64,000 nt of DNA from Warburgia ugandensis. Taxonomy: Eukaryota > Streptophyta > Magnoliopsida > Canellales > Canellaceae. The DNA lies in the NCBI GenBank assembly GCA_035236585.1, contig CP141132.1, positions 45,139,880 through 45,203,879 of the forward strand. The letters are read 5' to 3'. The translations under genes and the position numbers were made by a program. The notes beneath the pieces are model-generated. The model worked only from the letters and a program-made list of their open reading frames with translations. It did no database searches and was not told where the DNA came from. Below, one piece after another: positions 56,715 through 64,000 of this stretch (position 1 is the stretch's first letter; every line of letters starts with the position of its first letter).

Positions 56715-59491
56715 ATATATTAATTATTTTATTAAAACATTTATTGAAAACCTCCGGGTGTTATTTTCCTTTTCCAAAACATCACGATTATAAATTTAAA
56801 ACATAATTAAATTTTCACAGTGATACAATTGAAACAATACACATGTTAAACCAATGTCAAAATCATCGACACCTTTATTTTCAAAACAATAATTATCCAA
56901 AACACAATAATAATGTGGCCCAGGGTCTATCCATCATAACATCCCATCTAAATGTCCATAATATGTATAACTATCTTAATCAAATCCGTAAAATAAAAGT
57001 ATACAGTCCATAAAGAAAGTCATGTGGTAGTCCATTTGTTAACTCATGTCACTGTCTATGAGTCAAAGTAAAGGAAATCTCCCACTGCTGTCACGGTCTC
57101 TCAATGGTCTTGCCCTTCATGTTGTCACGCTTGAGATTTAAGGCATTGCAAACAAAGCAATGCCTCAGCAAGCTATTGCTTATGTAGGTACATAGACAAT
57201 TAATGTAATAAAGATGGAATAAATGAATAATAGTGGCGATAAAATAAAAAGATCTATCATCTATGAGAATAAAATCATTATAACTCATGCCAACATAGTA
57301 TCAAATTATCAAGTAGGATAAAACTTGCATCTCATGGATTTAAAACACAATATGATCAATGTAAATGAGCATACAATAATAACAGGGAACCCTAAGATAC
57401 ATGAGTCCCACGAGCGTCCCATACACTCGTATCACCGATCATGAGTACTCATATCCAACCTCTGAGTGTCGTCACACTTAGGCATACAATCACATCTCCA
57501 TGCTCATCATGCAAGCATGCAGAATAAGAGTATGGATTGTCATGTCGCAGTGGCAACCATCCAGGGTCTCAACCAATGCCGCTCTCTGTCGGCACCATAA
57601 CAGGAGACTTAACGTTCGTCCCCATGGAAATGCTTGGATCTGTAGTGTGGACTATCCATGTTACCAACTCCTACCGAAAGCCATCTCCAAGCAGGTGTTT
57701 ATCATATCACAATCACATCACATCACAAATCTCGGAGGGTGGGTGGCCAGCCCTCTCCCTCCTAGCATGACATCCATCAGGTGAGAGCACCCGTCATAAA
57801 ACACAAAATACGAAAATCATTTATGTCGAAAAACTAGGAGCACTCATGGCTCGCAATCCCCAAGGCATGCCCCTCATCCCGAGTTAGCCTCTAAAAGGAC
57901 CAGCCACCAAGCCTCCACTTTCCTTTCTCATAAAAAATCAATTTTAGTTATGCAATATGGAAGATCATTTCTATTTATGCATAATTAGCTAATATCAATC
58001 TCATGAAACCATTGGTCATAAATGCATTCAATACATGATTGAAATCAAAGAGCGATCATAGCATAAACTCTAAATCTCACAAAATCATCGGCTAATAATA
58101 AGTGTCATTTAAATCATAATCACTCATGATGCTATGATTATGCAAGATTTTAAAATTAAAACAAAACATTAAATGTCATCACCTACCTCGATGTGAGATC
58201 ACTCAACTCGAGCATATAATCCCCTTCTCTTATATGTTATGATGTACCTGTCAATAGCATAATGCTATTTTGTGTTATTTATTTCATCATAAGGGAATCT
58301 ATGGTGATCCAACCATTGGATCATCCTATAAGATCCTTAATTATGATTTGGTTCTTAACTTTGGTCCCATCTCATGTTCATCAGTTAGTTTTGTATGTGT
58401 ATCTAATGTTTATTCCTAAATTTGACGGTTAGATCACCCTCAGATCAACAATTTCCCAAGATATTGGCTAGATAAATGGTCTAGATCAATTTATAGAGTA
58501 ATTACATCTAATTTACTCCTCTTTCACTTCTTTAGTGTCATATATTTTCTATTTGTTCAAGTTATAGGGGCTGATCGCCCTTTGATCGGCCGGATATAAG
58601 TTATTGGATATAGGTGTCCAAATTTCATGGTTCTTACTCCATTTTGCTCAAAATTTCATGTATTTCCCATTCCTAGCATTCCTTTGTCTTGATTTTGCCA
58701 AAAACTAAGATTTTTATTCATTTTTTCACATGTTCCTATGACTTCCCTAGGTATGATTTTTTGTGATTTTTGGCGTCACCAGCCATTGGATCTCCCTCAA
58801 ATTTAACGAGTTTGTTTGTGGGTCCCTTATGCACTTGGTAGAAGGTCAGATCTTTGTTTTAATGATGTTTTATCATCCTATTTACATTCCAACTGTAACG
58901 TATATAGGCTTCTAGGAAAAATGACAAACCCTCATCATTTCTCCCAATTTCCATGCACGCCTGTGCTATGTACAGTACATATGAGTAAGGGGATTAGAGG
59001 GTTGGGGCTTACCTCAAATGACTGAGCGATTGTTGACGCTGCTGGATCCCTAATCGCTGGGAAAACATGATTTTTTGTAGAGGTTAGGGTTTAGGAAGAA
59101 AACGCAATGGAGAAGATGGTGATAAGGGCCAACTGAGGTAGAGAGAGATCATGCTGGAGTGGGGGAAGGGAAAATCTTCCCTTATATGCCTCCCTCAGAT
59201 GATTTTTTCAGCAAAAACATCGGATCTGATAAGAAAAGGTAGAAAGGGGAGTCGTTATCAAAATTGCCCCTTGTATTTCAGGCTCTACCAAATTATCAAA
59301 CTTCCCTTACAATTTCAAATGCTCATAACTTCTTCGTTTGAGCTCCGTTTTCCTCGTTCTTTATGTCGTTGGAATTATATTAATGTGTACTTTCTAATTT
59401 TCAAGTTTCAGGACCAAATTCTATACATAAATTTTTTAATTTAATTTATTTATTTTATCACTAATTTAGGATTAAAATTGAGGATATTACA
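56715..59491 (-). mobile_element. Outer gypsy LTR, main piece
   Basis: Continues the LTR begun at 49220 and ends GAGGATATTACA at 59491. Together the two pieces make about 2.84 kb, similar to the LTRs at 8105 and 49284. Internal landmarks shared with those: CCGGGTGTTATTTTCC near the start, ATGCCTCAGCAAG, an ACTCAACTCGAGCATATAATC segment, a TATA box at 59181 and the U3 block at 59323. No gene is present; the open frames at 57500-57784 and 58816-59025 have no family motif. Confidence 0.82.
59181..59186 (-). promoter_or_regulatory. TATA box of the outer LTR
   Basis: TATAAG on the - strand (GGCATATAAGGGAAG), about 305 bp from the LTR start and downstream of the U3 block, as in the relatives. Confidence 0.42.
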
Positions 59492-59596
59492 AAAACATAT
59501 GATACATATCTCAGATATCATAGAAGATATCGCAAGAAATATCACAGTAAATGTGCCATCAGAAATACTTAACATATGCGTTTAAATAAACCCCCC
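59492..59596. mobile_element. Right end of a Harbinger-like element or MITE
   Basis: Ends TTTAAATAAACCCCCC followed by TAA. Complemented, the terminus GGGGGGTTTATTTAAACGC resembles the left terminus of the next element (GGGGGTTTGTTTAACGATGC) and the GGGG..TTTGGTT-type ends of PIF/Harbinger elements with 3-bp TTA/TAA duplications. It contains GATATC words like its neighbour. Its left part was displaced or lost at the outer LTR insertion. Confidence 0.5.
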
Positions 59597-59730
59597 TAAA
59601 TAAGCTTTGGATAAAGGGTATAGAAGTGTCCAATCAAGACAAAATCAGCATTAGTGGGACTGGCTCATCATTAGTGTTAGATAAATAGGTTCAATTGTGC
59701 CACATGGGTTTCAAAATATGTCTTTAGGGG

Positions 59731-59890
59731 GTTTGTTTAACGATGCTTGTTTGGCATTTTTGAGATATCATCACATATCTCAAATGTGTAGTTTATTTAA
59801 CTGCGATATCTTGGGCATATGTGAGATATCAGGTTTATTTAGTTGTGATATCTTAAGCATATGTGAGATATCAGGTTTATTTAACATTAT
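59731..59890. repeat. Tandem copies of the Harbinger-like terminus (about 41-42 bp)
   Basis: GTTTGTTTAACGATGC... (59731), GTTTATTTAACTGCGATATC (59791), GGTTTATTTAGTTGTGATAT (59832) and a partial GGTTTATTTAACATTATC (59874). Each full unit ends in GAGATATCA. The first unit is part of the element terminus itself, so the array is a reiterated end. Confidence 0.75.
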
Positions 59891-60263
59891 CATAGTTGAT
59901 ATGTTTGGTGTTATTAGAGATTTGCTAGATCTTATTTATAGTGTAAAATCTACTCATTTCTAGACAGAGAAAAATTATTTTTAAAACATAGGTTTTTAGA
60001 GAGAAAAATGGGTGCAGTATTCGTCATCCCATAAAGGAGGTCTCGATAAGTAGGAGAAAACTGTTTGGGGCTAGAGTTTGTAACTGGCACCAGATCCTCA
60101 AAGCCACCTCCTACATGGGATCTCTCTCGCATTGTGCAAAAACCCTACTCACGTTCACCAGTTCCAGATCCCCTTTGTAGTAAAAACCCTATTTGCATTC
60201 TATAAGGTAAGTAGATGCTCAATTCCCTAATTTTTCTACAAATTGATTGATGTTTTTGGGTCC

Positions 60264-63200
60264 ATGAAAACTAGGGGAAAAGGAAAATCCTCTTCTGTCA
60301 CTTCAACGGCAGACAATGCATAAGGTACGATGTTTTGTACCTCTTTCTATTCCAAAAATTAGTTTTTCTCTTATTTTTGTTTCATCTTTTCTCTGTTTTT
60401 TTTTTGCATTGAACTAATTAAAGTGATTGTTTGTTGGAGTATCTGTGTTTCTCTATTCTTTATGCTTCATTCAATTGTTCTATGACTGCTTGTTGTTATG
60501 GAAAGTTGAATCTTGGAGAATGAGGTGAATTGCACTGGTTTCTAAAGATCAAGTTTGGCACTATCGTAAATTATCTCAATGTCTATTTTCCTAAATGTTT
60601 GGTTCACAGGATTAGGAGAGGATTATGTTTCTTGTTATTAATTTAACTATTTAATGCTACTATTTGGTTGAGTTTTGACTCATTGAGTCAAAGAATAGGG
60701 TCAAAACACTGAGTTTTTGTTGTTTTGGTGGATTTTGGCACGAAATTAGGGATATGGATATTTTTAGTTGATGGAGTAATAATGTGTGTGTAATTCTATT
60801 GTACATCAATGATCAAAGTCGTATGAGATGTGAAACAAAGTTTGAATTTCAATATTTTGTGCTTCTTCCTGTGAAATCTAAGTAGGCATCGAAGTCTTGA
60901 TTAATCTATTCCATGAGTATTGGATCCAACTTTCTTAGTGCAAGAGCGTAGGATTTACATTAGTAAAATTTTATTTACTTACATAATTTTGATCCCTATT
61001 TAATGTTTTAGAGAACCTTCACTATTGCTACCTTGCCAACCTCTAGCAACTGTTTGCTTTTTCTTCAATCTTTCTTTGAAATGGTGCACATGTGCCAAAT
61101 TGGATCTCTTTGAGGTTGGAGTTAAGTTTGTCTGTAAGTGGTCGAATTTCTATTTAGTTAAAGGTTTTATTCCCTAAATAGGATGTAGCAAACAGAGTCT
61201 AGGTACTTGTTGTATAACTTTGTTTGTGGAGAAGTTACTAAACTGTTGAGATATGACTTCTCCTAGTCAGGATATCTTCCAAGTTCTACATTTTCATGGA
61301 GTTCTAATGAAATGAATGGATTTTACAATTTAAGTTAAATTGATCACTTGTGCCAATAGTAAAGTTGTCATCGTGTGACCTTGAGGTGATGGGTTCAAGG
61401 CATGGAAATAGCCTCTTGCAAAAATACAAGGTAATGCTACATACTATAGATTCTTGTGGTCCTCCCCTTTCTCGAACCCCATATATGTGGGAGCTTCATC
61501 CACCAGGGCTGCCCTTTTTTACTCTCGCATATACCTAGATCCACCTTCTACTTATCTTCACTTCAATATATAGTATGAAACACAAAGAAGAAATGTTATT
61601 TTGATTTTGATCACAGACTAGATTCCAGACATGTTTATAATTTTCATGGTTTGGTCTTTTGTTCTTAAGATTTCGTTAACCTTCCAAGCTGCCTGCAAAG
61701 CCTTCTTCAACAGATTTGTGTCTTAGATCTCTGACTCTCAAGAAAAAGCATTTTCTTTGTCATTGTGATGTATAACTCCAATCGTGAATTGATTAAGTGG
61801 CATATAGATGAAGGAGTAATCTCATTTGCAAACATCAGCTCTAACTTGAAATTGCGACTAGGCCAGAACCAGCCTACCTTTCAAACCCATATTCCCTTAG
61901 CATAATCAACAAGCATGCTGTAAGAGCCAATACTGACATTTTAATAAAAACTTGTACTAGTTTCTTGATATGCTGGAATAGATGTTGCATTTACAAAATT
62001 ACTACCTCTACAAAGATTAGCAGCTATACTGCTTTCAAGTACACTCTTCTGATGCATCCTTTGATTTTATGACCTATTTGGGACCTTTTGATAAAAAACT
62101 AAAAAAAATATTTCTTTTTAGATGACACATCAAAGAAAGGATGGAGTTCCTGTGACACCTAATCTAGCTGATAGTGAAGATCAGGACATTATGTTTGAAG
62201 GCATAGTTGAGGCACACTTAGGGCCCTATAATAAATGAACTAAGGAACAAGACTTTATTCTTAAAACACTCTATGATGAAATAATAGATGGCAAAATCAT
62301 TGCAACGCCAAAGGATGTGATGATTAAGGGATTGCTGCTTCACTTCAAAATCTAGTTTGGAGTTGATTTGACAATGAGGTAGTTGAACACAAAGATAAGG
62401 CTTTTCAAAAGCAAGTACATTACACTTGAAAAGTTGAGGAATGGAGCCTTGGGATTAGGGTGGGATCTGGAGAGAAATTGCTCTCTTACAACTTTGGAGA
62501 TCATGAATACAACCTTATAGGTAATTCACTACTTTGACACTATAGTACTGTTATACATCACCTCTATATTGTCCTTACAATGTTTATGTGGCATTGCTTA
62601 TTTAGTAGGAACTTATGGAACTATGAACACCTGAAGACGGTGTTTGGGGGGAGTAGTGTCATCAGAGAATTCTTCTCTGGGATTAATATTTCTACAGAAG
62701 ATGAGACACTTCGAGAATCGAGCATGGCCAATGGTTAATATGCACTACAAGTTGAGGAAGTATAAAGATCGGATATGTCAAACATGGATGTTGATGCATT
62801 TGACTCACATGTCCCACATTATGGGAAGGAAGTACAAGGGGACAATGATGGATTTCACCCACAAGATCCATCTCAACAACTTCTGCAACCCCCTGTCTAC
62901 TCAGCTATCTCCATAACTTCATCCTCGATTCCCTCCTCTAGGACTAGTAACTCATAGCGAGTAAGGGGACAAGGGAAGCAACCTAGTCAGACAGCATCCC
63001 CAACATCTAATGATCCCCCTCCATTCATTGATCATTCCATTATATCAAGGCTGGAAAGACTTGCAGATCTAGACAACACGTTATGGATGGCTACATTGAA
63101 TACTTTGGAGAGTCTCAATGAGTTAAAGAGAGTTAAGGCATACAATATTTTGCAACAAAAGGACCTAGGCTTCAAGGAGGATTTTTCTCGTTGGTCGTAG
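60264..63200 (+). pseudogene. Myb/SANT-like domain gene (Harbinger ORF1 type), intron-containing, nonsense-mutated
   Basis: Exon 1 (60264-60324) begins MKTRGKGKSSS and ends at AAG/GTACG, with an in-frame TAA just before the splice site. Exon 2 starts after TTTTTAG at 62122 and encodes the domain: a stop replacing the expected first Trp at about 62236, then TKEQDFILKTLYDEIIDGK, FGVDLTM, LNTKIRLFKSKY and GALGLGWDLE. This is the Myb_DNA-bind_3/L10-interacting Myb type of DNA-binding domain. A short intron (about 62520-62608) precedes exon 3, with NYEHLKTVFGG, a Ser/Pro/Gln-rich middle and a C-terminal helix SRLERLADLDNTLWMATLN ending SRWS at 63200. At least five in-frame stops; not functional. 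Exon joins are inferred. Confidence 0.62.
61345..61520 (+). mobile_element. Au-type SINE in intron 1 of the Myb/SANT-like gene
   Basis: A tRNA-like head with box B GGTTCAAGGC (61392-61401), preceded by GTGTGACCTTGAGGTGATGG, then AATAGCCTCTTGCAAAAATA, GGTAATGCTACATACTATAG, TTGTGGTCCTCCCC, CGAACCCCATATATGTGGGA and GGGCTGCCCTTTTTT. This order, ending in a T-run, is characteristic of the Au SINE family of flowering plants. About 175 bp, diverged (box A weak, around 61350-61362). No clear target duplication. Pol III would be the transcribing enzyme. Confidence 0.82.
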
Positions 63201-64000
63201 GAGAGACAATTGTTGTATGTGAGGATTTACTTATAGGATAGTGCACTTTCTAGAGGAACCACTTTTGTGGTTAGAAACTTTTTGATGTGTATTTATATTG
63301 AACCTTTGTAGGCATTTTTAAATCCAGTTGTTGTTTATTATTGCATATGTCAAGACCATGGATATTATTTTCTGTAGTGATGGACATCACTAGACTGTGC
63401 ATTTTTAATCATACTTTTATGTTGTCATCCTTGTATGATTTCTAACTTTAATTACAAATGGGTGATGCATTGATCTAGACACTAGTTTATATATTTTTCA
63501 TGCTTGTAAATGTTGATTATTAGGTGTAATGTGCCACATGTGTAAATTGTGAAATGTCCAAAAGATAGGGGAGACTTTGCTGAAAATTCGTTAAAATAAA
63601 AGAAAAATATTGTTGTTATCTATGTTTGTGATACAATTATCTCTAGCTATTGCAAAAATGATGTTGTTTACCAATCATTGCTTTCATCTATCATAGTGCA
63701 GGGTAATGGGCGATGGGGGTCTCTGGTGAGCTACATTCAACGATGAAGTGCTTTGTGAAGTGTAACAAGTGATAAGCATGACCATATCACATATACTTAC
63801 ACATATTATGCAGCATGAAGAGGAGGATGCCGCACTACATATGCAAATGCCCTAGCCTATGAGTTTAAAAAAAAAATACTCGAGGTTACAAGGAATTTTG
63901 GCTAGTTTATGAAGAAATTGAGATGGGAATCCAAAAAAATGCATCAATTCCATATTGACAAGCTGGTTAGTATTTTTCAGACCACTAGCCTTTTATCCGA
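63201..64000. other. No gene recognised
   Basis: AT-rich DNA after the Myb/SANT-like gene. If the Harbinger interpretation is right, a transposase gene would be expected here or beyond the window, but no DDE motif is visible in any frame. Confidence 0.45.

Larger units (their letters stand above)
59727..64000 (+). mobile_element. PIF/Harbinger-like transposon, left end and ORF1 region (right end outside window)
   Basis: Left terminus GGGGGTTTGTTTAACGATGC, preceded by TTA, and then tandem subterminal units. A Myb/SANT-like gene follows on the + strand. In plants PIF/Harbinger elements carry exactly such an ORF1 beside a DDE transposase. No transposase is recognisable before the window ends. 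An alternative is that the terminus belongs to a MITE and the Myb/SANT gene is a separate decayed gene. Confidence 0.45.

Noticed and set aside
61392..61401. tRNA gene suggested by a box B motif
   Set aside because: No cloverleaf can be formed, and the downstream sequence is an Au-type SINE body.
63760..64000. Start of a Harbinger transposase
   Set aside because: Frames were read for a DDE or helix-turn-helix signature; nothing convincing before the window edge.

Overview
This is nuclear DNA from a flowering plant with a large, repeat-rich genome. I infer this from plant-type retrotransposons primed by initiator-Met tRNA (PBS core TGGTATCAGAGC on the element strand), CACTA, Mutator-like and PIF/Harbinger DNA transposons, an RTE LINE, an Au-type SINE, and long AT-rich stretches with microsatellites. 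I found no intact host gene, rRNA, tRNA or CRISPR array. Nearly everything recognisable is a transposable element (TE), most of them decayed and several nested. The species cannot be named from the sequence alone.

Layout. 1-4056: 5' LTR, decayed PBS and gag of a + strand Ty3/gypsy element, cut at 4057 by the 5' end of a CACTA transposon that carries a broken transposase-associated domain. 5267-7545: an LTR scrap, then a polypyrimidine-rich LTR-like unit. 8105-10734: a 2.6 kb Ty3/gypsy LTR on the - strand. 11317-17813: a structurally complete but coding-dead Ty1/copia element on the - strand with 5-bp target duplications. About 19400-22013: two stacked LTR tails. 22331-25467: a near full-length RTE LINE on the - strand, followed by two tandem foldbacks. 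26732-35080: tandem repeats and several LTR-like fragments. About 38100-40277: a + strand Ty3/gypsy gag-pol remnant, cut by a second CACTA element (from 40278, coding on the - strand) that in turn holds a Mutator-like element with a GC-rich interior (44577-45904) and a probable solo LTR (46020-about 47792).

48671-59491 is the best-resolved nest. A Ty3/gypsy element with a truncated gag has its roughly 2.84 kb LTR split by a younger relative (49284-56709; 5-bp duplications AAACT). That inner element has 3.0 kb LTRs and only 1.4 kb of internal DNA, holding gag plus the last ~30 codons of pol. It is a gag-only deletion derivative. Four LTRs share U3 signals on the - strand: a conserved block and a TATA box, and three of them also share GGCGG/GCCGCC-like repeats.

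59492-64000: the right end of one Harbinger-like element, then the left end of another whose terminus is reiterated in tandem. The second carries a nonsense-riddled Myb/SANT-like gene with introns, and an Au-type SINE sits in its first intron.

Coordinates without a structural landmark (LTR terminus, TSD, PBS, stop codon) are approximate. All homology calls come from reading motifs by eye, and no database search was made.
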